Positions 33,758 to 43,499 are shown, counted from the first letter of the stretch. The stretch: DNA of 64,000 bases from Enterobacter hormaechei subsp. xiangfangensis (GCF_001729785.1 NZ_CP017183.1:2852001-2916000); one strand, 5' to 3'. Numbers and translations are program-made. The notes: a model not told the origin generated them from the sequence alone.

Positions 33758-34459
33758 TCAGGATCGCACACTGCGACGGAAATGGGTCAATATCTGGCTG
33801 TCGGTTCCGAGGTAATCGCCCTGTAATTCGGCACTCAGCTTCGCCATAAACTGGATCAGAAAATCGGCATTGTGACGCGCAAGTTTGCGCCCCCGCGCGG
33901 TTTGCATAGTGTCCGGCAGACGCAGGAGTTTGGTCTGAAAGTGGTCGAGCGCGAAGGCTTTATCATCCAGCGCTCGTGTTCCGGCGAACGGGTCGTCGGC
34001 ATCAAACAGCGCGGCGCCCAGCGCACCGGAGACGGCAAAGACGCGCGCCAGGCCGATAGCGCCTAACGCCTCCAGCCGGTCGGCATCCTGCACAATTTTG
34101 GCCTCCAGGCTTTGCGGCGCGATACCGGCACTGAAGCTGTGCGCTTCAATAGCATGCTCAACGGCTGCATAACGATCCGGCGGAAAATCAGGAAAGTCGC
34201 GACTGAGGATCTCGCGCGTTTTTCGCGCTGCCAGCCGCGAGGAGTGGCTACGTTCCGGGTGATTTTTCGGCAGGCTGACAATGTCATGGAAGTAGCATGC
34301 GGTCAACACAACCAGCGGATCGCTATCCTCGTCAGCCATAATACCCTGCGCCGTCATCCAGACGCGGCGAAAATGGGCGATATCGTGCGCCGCATCATCA
34401 GTAAAATGATTTTCGTCGAGCCAGCGCTCATAACGGTGCTGCCACTGCGCAAGTTCCAT
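33758..34459 (-). CDS. yedJ: HD-domain phosphohydrolase YedJ
   Basis: Predicted metal-dependent phosphohydrolase of the HD superfamily, 233 residues (E. coli 231). The metal ligands are visible as [10 protein letters not shown], the HD pair in [10 protein letters not shown], and the distal aspartate in [15 protein letters not shown]. The substrate is not known. Two ATGs lie together at 34462 and 34459; the second has AGGA at the better spacing. Confidence 0.92.
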   Translation of the reverse strand: MELAQWQHRYERWLDENHFTDDAAHDIAHFRRVWMTAQGIMADEDSDPLVVLTACYFHDIVSLPKNHPERSHSSRLAARKTREILSRDFPDFPPDRYAAVEHAIEAHSFSAGIAPQSLEAKIVQDADRLEALGAIGLARVFAVSGALGAALFDADDPFAGTRALDDKAFALDHFQTKLLRLPDTMQTARGRKLARHNADFLIQFMAKLSAELQGDYLGTDSQILTHFRRSVRS

Positions 34460-34743
34460 CATCCCATCCTGTTGCTCAAAAGAGAGTGAATTATAATACA
34501 TCCGAATCAAAATCTTTAATAAATAGAATTACGAAATACTTAATAATAATTACCCGCTATATTTTCAATTAATTAATTCACATGAAAAATAAAGAGATAA
34601 AAAGAAATATTTTGTAATATTTTTACCAGTTTAATTACATTTATTTTTGAACCTAAATAATAATCCATAGAATAGTATCAGCCATGTAGTTACGGAGGGT
34701 AATTACATATATTCAGACAATTTATATTTAAAGGGAATATATA

Positions 34744-35910
34744 ATGAAAAGAAAAGTTCTGGCAATTCTCGTACCCGCGTTATTAATGGCTGGCGCAGCA
34801 AATGCAGCGGAAATGTATAACAAAAACGGCAACAAAGTTGACCTGTACGGTAAGGTTGATGCGCGTCATACCTTCTCCGACAACCCAGGCGACGACGGCG
34901 ATGAAACCTATGTACAGGTGGGTTTCAAAGGCGAAACGCAGATCACGAACGACCTGACAGGTTACGGCCAGTGGGAATATAAAACCTACGCTAACGATAC
35001 CGAAGGCGCAGGCGACACCTCTTTTAACCGTCTGGCCTTTGCTGGCCTGAAATACGGCGAATATGGCTCATTCGATTATGGCCGTAATTACGGCGTCGTG
35101 TATGACGTTGAAGCCTGGACAGATATGCTGCCGGTATTTGGTGGCGACTCCTATACCTGGACCGACAACTATATGGTTGGCCGTACTAACGGTGTGGCGA
35201 CCTACCGTAATAATGACTTCTTCGGTCTGGTCGACGGCCTGAACTTTGCGCTGCAATACCAGGGTGCTAACGAAGGTGCTAACGCAAACGAAAATCAGGA
35301 AGGCACCAAAAACGGTCATGATGATGTTCGTTTCCAGAACGGCGACGGCTTCGGTATGTCTACCACCTATGACTTCGATTTCGGCCTGACGCTGGGTGCG
35401 GCTTATTCTTCCTCTGACCGTACTAACGACCAGGTCGCTTACGGCGCTGGCACCTATAACCGCTTCAGCAAATATGCTGGCGGTGAACGTGCGGAAGCGT
35501 GGACAATCGGCGCTAAATACGATGCTAATGATGTCTACCTGGCCATGATGTATGCGGAAACCCGTAACATGACTCCGTACGGCAACGGTGGCATCGCCAA
35601 CAAAACCCAGAACTTTGAAGCCGTAGCACAGTACCAGTTTGACTTCGGTCTGCGTCCATCCCTGGCGTGGGTCTATTCTAAAGGCATCGATTTGGGTGGT
35701 AACGATTATCATCCAGGCAATGGTTATGACTATGTAGACCAGGATCTGGTTAACTATATCGACGTGGGCATGACCTACAGCTTCAACAAGAACTTCTCCA
35801 CCTACGTTGATTATAAAATCAACCTGCTGGACGAAGATGATGCCTTCTACAATGACAACGGTATTGCTACCGATGACATCGTTGGCATCGGTATGATCTA
35901 CCAGTTCTGA
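34744..35910 (+). CDS. Outer-membrane porin, OmpC/OmpS1 (YedS) type
   Basis: Trimeric general porin, 388 residues. The signal peptide of 21 residues ends at ANA before [18 protein letters not shown], the classic mature start. The chain shows alternating aromatic beta strands and ends in the export signal GIGMIYQF. The L3 constriction loop reads [11 protein letters not shown], where OmpC and OmpF have PEFGGD, losing the loop glutamate. The position next to yedJ is that of yedS in E. coli, a broken OmpS1 relative, whereas this copy is intact. The upstream 230 bases are very AT-rich, typical of H-NS and OmpR control. Confidence 0.9.
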   Translation: MKRKVLAILVPALLMAGAANAAEMYNKNGNKVDLYGKVDARHTFSDNPGDDGDETYVQVGFKGETQITNDLTGYGQWEYKTYANDTEGAGDTSFNRLAFAGLKYGEYGSFDYGRNYGVVYDVEAWTDMLPVFGGDSYTWTDNYMVGRTNGVATYRNNDFFGLVDGLNFALQYQGANEGANANENQEGTKNGHDDVRFQNGDGFGMSTTYDFDFGLTLGAAYSSSDRTNDQVAYGAGTYNRFSKYAGGERAEAWTIGAKYDANDVYLAMMYAETRNMTPYGNGGIANKTQNFEAVAQYQFDFGLRPSLAWVYSKGIDLGGNDYHPGNGYDYVDQDLVNYIDVGMTYSFNKNFSTYVDYKINLLDEDDAFYNDNGIATDDIVGIGMIYQF

Positions 35911-35924
35911 TCCCCATAAATAGC

Positions 35925-35949
35925 AAAGCCCGCAACGCGGGCTTTTTTA
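35925..35949 (+). terminator. Intrinsic terminator of the porin gene
   Basis: AAAGCCCGC / GCGGGCTTT with a 3-base loop, then a T-run, 15 bases past the stop. Confidence 0.92.
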
Positions 35950-35964
35950 TTTGACGCTGAAATG

Positions 35965-36828
35965 TTATGGCGCTTCCTGCAAGGCCAGGCGAACAAACCC
36001 GTTATTCTGCGCCAGCAATTCATGCGCTTTCCAGGCATTCAGACCCGTCAGCACCATCAGTACCGCCGTTTTGCACTGGTGGTTACAGCTTTCCAGCGCG
36101 GCCTTCGCCTGCGCCCGGCTACATCCCCCCGCTTCCATCACAATGGCAATTTGTCGTTCGGCCCATCTGGTGTTGCTTGCCTCCAGATCAACGCGCAGGT
36201 TGCTGTACACCCGTCCTGTCCGTACCGCCAGACCGGTGGTGATCATATGCAGGATCATGCTTTGCGCAATGCCTGCTTTAGCGTTGGTATACCCGGCCAC
36301 CACATCCGCGCCCAGATCGGGAGCAATGACCATACTCGCCAGCTGCGCCGCTTCACTTTGCGCATCCTCCGTAATGAGCGCAACCGTTGAGCCCAGAGAC
36401 CACGCATGACGCATCGCGCCCCATACCCATGGGGTTTTGCCGCTGACGGACAGCGCCAGCATCATGTCATGCTCGCCAAATTCTATCGTCTGAAGGTCGG
36501 CAACGCCGCTCGCGTAGCTTCCGGCGTTATCGCCTGCTGTCATCGCAATGACGGGGTGTTTGCCCGGCGCAAACGCTTCTGCCGCCTGCTCAGCCATGCG
36601 TCCGGACGCGCCCGCGCCGGTCAGCACCAGACGTCCGCCGTGGCTAAGCGTCGCCGCCGCGTTATCCACCACGCGAGCCAGCATACTTAAGTGAGGGGTA
36701 AGTGCAGAAGTGATTTGTGCGTCATCCTGGTGTATGACGTTAAGCATATCCAGCGTCGATAATCTGTCGATGTTCATCGTGCTGGCGTGCCGTCTTTCCC
36801 TGGCCGTACCGGTAAGCATAATGCTCAT
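35965..36828 (-). CDS. MurQ-like N-acetylmuramate-6-phosphate etherase (SIS domain)
   Basis: SIS-domain sugar-phosphate protein of the MurQ type, 287 residues (MurQ about 298). Visible are the phosphosugar-binding GRLVLTGAGASGRMAEQAAEAF, the second SIS segment LALSVSGKTPWV and the NAKAGIAQSMILHMITTGLA helix. The MurQ family pattern TNAKAGIAQ-M-LNM-ST is largely kept. The MurQ reaction opens N-acetylmuramic acid 6-phosphate. Neither murP nor murR is adjacent and the sequence is divergent, so the substrate may differ. The ATG at 36828 has AAGGAGG six bases upstream; a longer frame from 36969 was rejected. It diverges from dcuS. Confidence 0.75.
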   Translation of the reverse strand: MSIMLTGTARERRHASTMNIDRLSTLDMLNVIHQDDAQITSALTPHLSMLARVVDNAAATLSHGGRLVLTGAGASGRMAEQAAEAFAPGKHPVIAMTAGDNAGSYASGVADLQTIEFGEHDMMLALSVSGKTPWVWGAMRHAWSLGSTVALITEDAQSEAAQLASMVIAPDLGADVVAGYTNAKAGIAQSMILHMITTGLAVRTGRVYSNLRVDLEASNTRWAERQIAIVMEAGGCSRAQAKAALESCNHQCKTAVLMVLTGLNAWKAHELLAQNNGFVRLALQEAP

Positions 36829-36856
36829 AAACTGCCTCCTTATTATGAGTACCCAC

Positions 36857-36870
36857 ACACTATAAAGTGT
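36857..36870. promoter_or_regulatory. Palindrome in the etherase-dcuS promoter region
   Basis: ACACT, ATAA, AGTGT is a perfect short inverted repeat located between the two divergent starts, a plausible operator. No regulator can be assigned from sequence alone. Confidence 0.3.
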
Positions 36871-36981
36871 TTTATATAGGTCACCTGAGAGGAGGCTCAC
36901 GAAACGCCTCTCTTTACATGGCTTTATGAAACGCCCGTCATCAGCGATAATTAGCCCTTTCTTTTTCATCGCGGAGTGTTA

Positions 36982-38598
36982 ATGAGCGATTTGCAGCCTT
37001 TCCCCCCGACGCGCAAGCGCCCTATGAAGCTGAATACGCTGGTTACGCTGATGGTGTGCGCGATTATCGGCTCGGTGCTGCTGGTGGTCTTCGCGCTCTA
37101 CTCTGTGCAGATCACCCGCGCCACGCGCGATGACGTGAAAGATACCGCGCTGGGTATCGCCCGGACGCTGGCCGACAGCCCGGAGATCAAGCGTGGCCTA
37201 ATGGAATCGCCGCAGGCTGGCATCATCCAGCCGATTGCCGAGGCGGTGACGAAGCGCAACGACCTGCTGTTTACCGTGGTCACCGACCTGCGTGGGATCC
37301 GTTATTCCCATCCAAACGAAGCGCTGTTAGGTTTGCATTTTATTGGCGACGATCTGACGCCCGCCCTGGAAGGGAAAGAGAACGTCTCCGTTAACCGCGG
37401 TGCGCTCGCGGAAGCGCTGCGCGTCTTTACGCCCGTGTATGACGACCAGCACGAACAGATCGGCGTGGTGGTGGTGGGTATTTCGCTGAATAAAGTTGAA
37501 GATCAGATTGCCCGCGGGCGGCTCAACGCCGTGTGGACCATCTTATTCAGCGTTCTGATGAGCTCAGTGGCGATCTGGGGTCTGGTCCGGGTGCTGAAGC
37601 GTATCCTCTTTGGGCTGGAGCCTTACGAGATCTCAGCCCTCTTTGAGCAGCGCCAGGCCATGTTGCAGTCCCTGCGCGAAGGCGTGATGGCCGTGGATAT
37701 GCACGGGCGCGTGACGATGATTAACCACACCGCCAGAGAGATTTTGCTCCTGAGCTCGGGTGAGCACTCCGAGAGCAGCGGCGAACCACTGCTGGCCAGC
37801 CTGCGGGAAGTGGCGAAAACCGGCATTGCTCGCCAGGATCAGGAGATCGGCTGTAACGGACGGCTACTGCTGTGCAACATGGTCCCCGTGAAAAGCCAGA
37901 ATCAGGTGATCGGGGCAATCAGCACCTTCCGCGATAAGACCGAAATCAGCCAGTTAATGCAGCGTATCGATGGCATGGTCAACTATGTTGATGCCCTGCG
38001 CTCCCATACGCATGAGTTTATGAACAAGCTGCACGTGATCCTCGGCCTGCTGCACATGAAGCGCTACGATAAGCTGGAGGAGTACATCATCCAGACCGCG
38101 CAGAATTATCAGACGGATATCGGCGCGATACAGCGCAAAGTTAAATCGCCGGTCATTGCGGGTTTCCTGCTGGGTAAAATTAACCGCGCCAAAGAGGCTG
38201 GAGTGACCCTGACGCTGGCGGAGGAGAGTCAGCTTCCTGACACCGCCAATGAAGAGCAGGTTGCGGTGCTGATCACCGTGCTGGGCAATTTAATCGAAAA
38301 TGCCCTGGATGCGATGGAAGGCCAGCCGGAAGGCGAGATCGGCCTGCTGCTGCATTATCAGAACGGCTGGCTGAGCGGTGAGGTCAGCGATGACGGTCCC
38401 GGTATTGATCCCGAGCGGCTGGAGGCTATTTTTACAAAGGGCTACTCAACAAAAGGTGAAAACCGCGGCGTTGGGCTGTTCCTTGCGCGTCAGCAGATCC
38501 AGAATCTGGGCGGAGATATTACCGTCGAGTCTGAACCTGGCGTATTTACCCAATTTTTTGTTCAGATCCCCTGGGATAGCGAGAGGAATATCGCGTGA
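36982..38598 (+). CDS. dcuS: C4-dicarboxylate sensor histidine kinase DcuS
   Basis: Membrane sensor kinase that detects fumarate, succinate, malate and similar acids. It is 538 residues (E. coli 543) and clearly of the DcuS rather than the CitA/DpiB branch. Transmembrane helix 1 is about 23-43. The periplasmic PAS domain (about 45-180) keeps the ligand residues as RYSHP, a following F and LRVFTP. Transmembrane helix 2 is near 182-202, then a cytoplasmic PAS. The H-box is SHTHEFMNKLHVILGLLH, and the ATPase motifs are NLIENALDAM, DDGPGI and GVGLFLARQQ. The ATG at 36982 follows GCGGAG. It overlaps dcuR. Confidence 0.93.
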   Translation: MSDLQPFPPTRKRPMKLNTLVTLMVCAIIGSVLLVVFALYSVQITRATRDDVKDTALGIARTLADSPEIKRGLMESPQAGIIQPIAEAVTKRNDLLFTVVTDLRGIRYSHPNEALLGLHFIGDDLTPALEGKENVSVNRGALAEALRVFTPVYDDQHEQIGVVVVGISLNKVEDQIARGRLNAVWTILFSVLMSSVAIWGLVRVLKRILFGLEPYEISALFEQRQAMLQSLREGVMAVDMHGRVTMINHTAREILLLSSGEHSESSGEPLLASLREVAKTGIARQDQEIGCNGRLLLCNMVPVKSQNQVIGAISTFRDKTEISQLMQRIDGMVNYVDALRSHTHEFMNKLHVILGLLHMKRYDKLEEYIIQTAQNYQTDIGAIQRKVKSPVIAGFLLGKINRAKEAGVTLTLAEESQLPDTANEEQVAVLITVLGNLIENALDAMEGQPEGEIGLLLHYQNGWLSGEVSDDGPGIDPERLEAIFTKGYSTKGENRGVGLFLARQQIQNLGGDITVESEPGVFTQFFVQIPWDSERNIA

Positions 38599-39314
38599 TA
38601 AATGTGTTAATTGTCGATGATGACGCCATGGTAGCCGACCTCAACCGTCTGTATGTTAACCGCGTTGAGGGTTTTAGCTGCTGCGGCGTCGCTTCCACGC
38701 TCAACCAGGCCGAGGCGTTGATCGCCAACCCAGGCCAGCCGATCGATCTGGTGCTGCTGGATGTCTATATGCAGCAGGATAACGGGCTGGATCTGCTGCC
38801 CATCATTCGCGCGTCGGGCCGCCCGATTGACGTCATCATGATCTCGTCGGCCTCCGACGCCGCAACAATCCAGACGTCCATGCACTATGGCGTGGTGGAT
38901 TACCTGATTAAACCGTTCCAGTTCCCGCGTTTTGAAGAGGCGCTGAACGGCTGGAAGGCAAAGCGCAACCTGATGGGATCGCATCAGTATTATGAACAGG
39001 CCGACGTCGACAGGCTGATCCACGGCGGCGCGCCGGAGCTGGCTGACAGCAAAAAATTACCGAAAGGCCTAACGCCGCAGACGCTGCGCACCATTTGCCA
39101 GTGGATCGACAGCCATCCGGAGATAGAATTTTCCACCGACGATCTGGCGAATGCGGTCAACATTTCCCGCGTCTCCTGCCGCAAATACCTGATCTGGCTG
39201 GCGCAAATTAATATCCTGTTCACCAGCATTCATTACGGCGCTACCGGCCGACCGGTATATCGCTACCGTTTGCAGCCGGAACAGGTCGGACTGCTCAAAC
39301 AGTACTGCCAGTAA
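38595..39314 (+). CDS. dcuR: C4-dicarboxylate response regulator DcuR
   Basis: Partner regulator of DcuS, 239 residues, the same as E. coli DcuR and strongly similar. The receiver domain has DDD near 8-10, the phospho-acceptor in LVLLDVYMQQDNG (about D56) and the lysine in YLIKPFQ. The C-terminal DNA-binding domain has the helix-turn-helix FSTDDLANAVNISRVSCRKY and the end GRPVYRYRLQPEQ. It starts with GTG overlapping the dcuS stop (GTGA). Its final 20 bases overlap apbE on the other strand. Confidence 0.93.
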   Translation: MINVLIVDDDAMVADLNRLYVNRVEGFSCCGVASTLNQAEALIANPGQPIDLVLLDVYMQQDNGLDLLPIIRASGRPIDVIMISSASDAATIQTSMHYGVVDYLIKPFQFPRFEEALNGWKAKRNLMGSHQYYEQADVDRLIHGGAPELADSKKLPKGLTPQTLRTICQWIDSHPEIEFSTDDLANAVNISRVSCRKYLIWLAQINILFTSIHYGATGRPVYRYRLQPEQVGLLKQYCQ

Positions 39315-40257
39315 TTCGGTAGCTGTCGTCCAGAAGGGTAAAACGGAAGTGGTGCATCGAGGAGATCACCACTTCTTTTGTTTTGGTGACAAAAATGGCT
39401 TCAATATCGGGGCGCGAACGCAGCGCGGCGCAGCCCTTTTCCACACCCATGCCGTAGATCAGCGTGGTCCAGATATCGCCGTCGAGAGAGTCTGGCGAAA
39501 TAATCGTCACGCTGTCCAGTTCGTTATCCAGCGGGTAGCCGGTGCGCGGGTCAAGTATGTGGTGATAACGTTTGCCGTTCTGCTCGAAATAGCGCTCATA
39601 GGTGCCTGACGTTACCACCGACCGGTTCTCTACCGTCATAGCGCCAATCAGCGCGTCACCGGCGAACGGTTTTTTCAGGCCGACGCGCCAGCCGCCCTCC
39701 GGCGAACCTAACGTCTGGACGTTGCCGCCAAGGTTGATCAGCCCAAGTTCAACGCCCTCTTTATGCAGGTGATCCCGCACCCTGTCGGCGATATAGCCTT
39801 TAGCAATAGCACCCAGATCGATCTCCATTCCCTGGCGAGTAAGAAACACGCTGCTATTGGCTTCATCCAGCACCACGTCCGCAGGATCCGTGATGCCCAT
39901 CAAGGCGGCGATCTCGTCCGCGGGCGGTACCGCGTCCCCCTTAAAGCCAATTTTCCAGCATTTCACCAGCGGGCCGATCGCCAGGTTAAAGGCGCTGTCT
40001 TTAAGCAGGCTTGCCGCTTTCGCGCAGCGGATCAGCTCAAACACCGGACGACTGACGGCAACCGGATGCTGACCAGCCGCATGGTTGATGTCCATTACCT
40101 GGGAGTGCGCACGGTTAACGGTGAGCAGATCTTCGTACTGTTTGATCAGGCGAAACACGCGGGAGGCAAGCGCTTCGTCATGGGAAAAGAGTTTCAGGAG
40201 GATGGGCGAGCCCATCAGAACGGCGGAGTAGCTGTAAACGCGATGGCTATCAGGCAT
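39295..40257 (-). CDS. apbE: Cytoplasmic FAD:protein FMN transferase, ApbE family
   Basis: Transfers FMN from FAD onto a threonine of a target flavoprotein, with Mg2+. It is 320 residues. ApbE signatures are present: ALMGITDPADVVLDE, IDLGAIAKGYIAD, LINLGGNVQTLG and HHILDPRTGYPL, followed by DGDIWTTLIYGMG near the C-terminus. Unlike housekeeping ApbE, it has no signal peptide or lipobox (MPDSHRVYSYS), so it acts in the cytoplasm. The ATG at 40257 follows GAGGA. It lies 58 bases after the fumarate reductase, which carries a matching FMN-attachment motif and is the obvious substrate. Confidence 0.9.
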   Translation of the reverse strand: MPDSHRVYSYSAVLMGSPILLKLFSHDEALASRVFRLIKQYEDLLTVNRAHSQVMDINHAAGQHPVAVSRPVFELIRCAKAASLLKDSAFNLAIGPLVKCWKIGFKGDAVPPADEIAALMGITDPADVVLDEANSSVFLTRQGMEIDLGAIAKGYIADRVRDHLHKEGVELGLINLGGNVQTLGSPEGGWRVGLKKPFAGDALIGAMTVENRSVVTSGTYERYFEQNGKRYHHILDPRTGYPLDNELDSVTIISPDSLDGDIWTTLIYGMGVEKGCAALRSRPDIEAIFVTKTKEVVISSMHHFRFTLLDDSYRITGSTV

Positions 40258-40315
40258 TGCATGAGTCCTCAGGTGTAGCCCCGGCAGGCACCGCGCCGCC
40301 GGGGAAACAGGAGCC

Positions 40316-43096
40316 TTACCGTGTTTTCGAACGCATAGCCGCCTGATGTCCTGCAAGCGTACCAAAAATAATGATATCTGCCACCGCATTACCGCCGATG
40401 CGGTTACCGCCGTGGATGCCCCCGACAACCTCACCCGCAGCAAACGCTCCCGGCAATACGTTGTGGTTGCTGTCCAGCACGCAGGTATCGGTATTGATGG
40501 TCACGCCGCCCATGGTGTGGTGAACCCCTGGTGCAATCTGAATGGCGTAGAACGGCCCTTCGTTGATTGGCGCACGCAGCGCGGTGGTACGTCCAAAGTC
40601 GTCATCGTGCTGTTTCTCCACAAAGACGTTGTAGCGTTCCAGCGTTGCCAGGAACTGGTGGTGATCCATCCCCAGCGCTTCCGCCAGGGCTTTTGGCGAG
40701 CTGGCGCTGGTAACAAACCCTTTCGCGATGTACTCATCCGCGGCTTTATTTTTGACGCGAACATGCTCGTCAAAGACGATGTAAGCGTATTTCTCCGGCA
40801 GCGCGATGATTGACGCCGAGACTTTATCGCGGGTCTCCATTTCGTTAAAGAAACGGTTGCCCTGCTGGTTTACCAGAATCGCCCCGCCGCCGCGGATGGA
40901 TTCGGAAATCAGATACGACGTTTTCTGCTCAACGGTTGGGTGGATCTGAATTTCGCCCATATCCACTGTGCCTGCACCGATACGCTCCAGCAGCGCGATA
41001 CCGCCCCCGGTCGCCCCTTTGTGGTTAGTGGTAACGAACCCTGCCAGATCCGGACGGTATTTCACCACCATCTGGCTGTTGGCGCTGAAGCCACCCGTTG
41101 CGACAATCACGCTTTTGGTTGCCACGGTGAGGGTTTCGTTCTCTTCGGTGGTCAGACGCACGCCGGTCACTTCGCCGTTTTCGAAGATGATGTCGCTCAC
41201 GGAGGTATCCAGCATCACCTCGATGTTGCGCTTGTTGACGTTACGCACCAGGCCGCTGATCAGATACCCGCCCACTGCGGAACCGTCTTTAGGACGGTGC
41301 GTACGGTCGATGCTCATCCCGCCGGTGGTTGTAATGTCGTTCAGCATAATGCCGCGCGTGGCCAGCCATTCGATGGCCTGCGGCGCGTTCTCGACAAAGC
41401 GACGCAGCAGTTCAGGGTTGTTCTTGTTGCCACCGCCTTTCAGGCTTTCCTGGTAGAACAGCTCTTTGCTGTCCTGAATACCCTTCACGCGCTGGAAGCG
41501 GGTCTCCGCCGCGTTCATCCCGGCCGAGGCTTTAATGGTGTTCCCGCCGATGGTTGGCATTTTCTCGACGATCAGCACGCTCGCGCCTTCGTCATGCGCC
41601 TGAATCGCCGCCGCAAGACCGGCGCCGCCGCTGCCGACCACTACAACATCCACGCTTTTAGTCTCATTCGGGTCAGCGCCCTCTTCCGCTGCCAGCGCTT
41701 TGCTGGATTTCAGCATCGCCTTCGAGACCGCTTTTTTCACCGCCTCGCTCTGGCTGGTTGCGCCGGTGATAGCATCCACGTGCGGAGTGTTGGCATCAAG
41801 AATTCGGGTACGGATCTCTTCGAAGCTGGTGACAAACTCGACGTCTTCACTCGGGCCGGAGGCCAGTTCGATATCGGCAATACGATCGGTTTCGAGGCTG
41901 ACGTTAATCACCAGTTCGTTAGCATCGTCCTGCACTTTTTCAATAAAGGTGCCCGGTTTGAATTTAGATTCGCCCATGCTCATGTCGCGGATCATCGCTT
42001 CCACCAGCGAGAAGCGCCACAGCGGTTCCGGGATGCTCAGTTCTTCGCGTCGGGTACTGTCCATAAACAGCTCCAGGCTTTCGCCCGCCGCGATGCGATC
42101 GGTCCAGTCCGGATAGGCGATGGTGGCACGACCAACGGCAATCAGGTCGTAACCGTGAGCCAGCGCTTCATTCACATCCGTGGCATTCACCACGCCGCCA
42201 ACGCCCATCACCGGTACCTGAGCCAGCGTGTCTGAGCGCATGGCGCAGTATTTTTCGATAAGTGGCGTCGGGTCCTGAGTATCGACGATAGAAGGACGCA
42301 GGGCGGCGCCAAGGGAAAAGTGGAGATAATCCACCCCGCGCGCGGCCAGTTTTTCCAGCAGATACAGGGTATCTTCGAAGCGAATGCCCGGGACTTCCAG
42401 CTCTTCCGGAGAGAAACGGTAGCCAATGATAAACGCGTCGTCCGCGTACTGGCGCACCATCTTGTGGGTAATGTCCAGCACCGCCAGCGGGAATTTCGCG
42501 CGGTTTTCGCGGCTGCCGCCCCACTCGTCGTCGCGCTGGTTGGAGTTCGGGGAGAAGAACTGCTGGATCAGATAGGTATTCGCCCCGTGGATTTCGACGC
42601 CGTCGAACCCGGCCTGAATTGCGCGGCGCACGGCTTCGCCAAACTTGCCGATCATGCCTTCCACCTCTTCCGCGGTCAGGGCAACCGGCGTGGCGGCACC
42701 GTCACGCGGCGCGGCAACGGCGCTTGGGCCAACCGGCGTGCGACCGCCGATCAGTTTTGGGTCGACCATACGGCCGCCGTGGTAGATTTGCAGCAGGGCT
42801 TTGGAGCCTTTTGACTTGATGGCGTCAGCGATTTTTGCCAGCCCGGCGATTTTCTCGTCGTTATCAATGCCAATTGCGCCCGGGAACGCCAGGCCGAGAT
42901 CGTCAACAAAACAGCACTCAACGATGATGGTGCCGATGCTGCCCGCGCGGGCGCGGTAGTACTCCACCAGCTCGCTGGTCACGGTGCCATCGTAATAACC
43001 GGTACAGGTTGTCATCGGGGCCATTAACAAACGGTTTTTCAGTTCAGTACCATTCGGTAATGTGAAGGGGCTTAAAATACGTTCGTTAGTGCTCAT
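40316..43096 (-). CDS. Soluble three-domain fumarate reductase (OYE + FMN-bind + FAD-binding)
   Basis: A 926-residue cytoplasmic flavoprotein without signal peptide. Domain 1 (about 1-365) is an Old Yellow Enzyme/NADH oxidase barrel (LLMAPMTTC, IYHGGRMVDP, ANTYLIQQFFSPNSNQRDDE). Domain 2 (about 385-460) is FMN-bind with D441-AITGAT, the flavin being expected on T447. Domain 3 (about 480-926) is the FAD-binding fumarate reductase module (VVVVGSGGAGLAAAIQAHD, HHTMGGVTINTD, GEVVGGIHGGNRIGGNAVAD). A Klebsiella enzyme with this architecture is an NADH:fumarate reductase activated by an adjacent ApbE. That makes fumarate reduction the best call; urocanate or another acrylate is possible. apbE follows on the same strand. 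Confidence 0.88.
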   Translation of the reverse strand: MSTNERILSPFTLPNGTELKNRLLMAPMTTCTGYYDGTVTSELVEYYRARAGSIGTIIVECCFVDDLGLAFPGAIGIDNDEKIAGLAKIADAIKSKGSKALLQIYHGGRMVDPKLIGGRTPVGPSAVAAPRDGAATPVALTAEEVEGMIGKFGEAVRRAIQAGFDGVEIHGANTYLIQQFFSPNSNQRDDEWGGSRENRAKFPLAVLDITHKMVRQYADDAFIIGYRFSPEELEVPGIRFEDTLYLLEKLAARGVDYLHFSLGAALRPSIVDTQDPTPLIEKYCAMRSDTLAQVPVMGVGGVVNATDVNEALAHGYDLIAVGRATIAYPDWTDRIAAGESLELFMDSTRREELSIPEPLWRFSLVEAMIRDMSMGESKFKPGTFIEKVQDDANELVINVSLETDRIADIELASGPSEDVEFVTSFEEIRTRILDANTPHVDAITGATSQSEAVKKAVSKAMLKSSKALAAEEGADPNETKSVDVVVVGSGGAGLAAAIQAHDEGASVLIVEKMPTIGGNTIKASAGMNAAETRFQRVKGIQDSKELFYQESLKGGGNKNNPELLRRFVENAPQAIEWLATRGIMLNDITTTGGMSIDRTHRPKDGSAVGGYLISGLVRNVNKRNIEVMLDTSVSDIIFENGEVTGVRLTTEENETLTVATKSVIVATGGFSANSQMVVKYRPDLAGFVTTNHKGATGGGIALLERIGAGTVDMGEIQIHPTVEQKTSYLISESIRGGGAILVNQQGNRFFNEMETRDKVSASIIALPEKYAYIVFDEHVRVKNKAADEYIAKGFVTSASSPKALAEALGMDHHQFLATLERYNVFVEKQHDDDFGRTTALRAPINEGPFYAIQIAPGVHHTMGGVTINTDTCVLDSNHNVLPGAFAAGEVVGGIHGGNRIGGNAVADIIIFGTLAGHQAAMRSKTR

Positions 43097-43434
43097 AATT
43101 GAAACTCCAAACTTTAAAAAATTAAGAATTCGTTATCGGGATGATTTTTTTATTTCGTGTCTTTTGCCGATGTCATGATAGTAATATAAAGCTTTTTTTA
43201 GTTTCTAAAGCCATTACGTTAGTTAATAAACTATTTAATCCCTTCGATAACATTAATAACACATTGGTGTTAGCGGGAATGTTTCACTCGTTCACAATAA
43301 TTTAAAAAAAGTTAAATCACAAAAGGTCAAACCAATACACCACAACTATCAAAAAACCAAATAAAACAACAACAAGCAAAAGCACCAAAATTTAAATGTT
43401 ATAGTTTTGATACATAAAATGCGTAAAATCAGCG

Positions 43435-43462
43435 AATAACCACACTACTCAGAGTGGTTATT
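43435..43462. repeat. Inverted repeat in the divergent regulatory region
   Basis: AATAACCAC and GTGGTTATT are perfect 9-base arms around a 10-base centre (ACTACTCAGA). The site is either an operator or, given the flanking A/T tracts, a hairpin limiting read-through. Confidence 0.55.
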
Positions 43463-43499
43463 ATAAAAAATATAAAAATAGCCATTCAGTTCCGTTTTT

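Noticed and set aside
40940..42235. Open frame antisense to the fumarate reductase, and a similar one antisense to fumarase (45271-46518)
   Set aside because: Composition is typical of shadow frames (His/Phe/Arg/Gln-rich), no family features, and the sense genes have all catalytic motifs.
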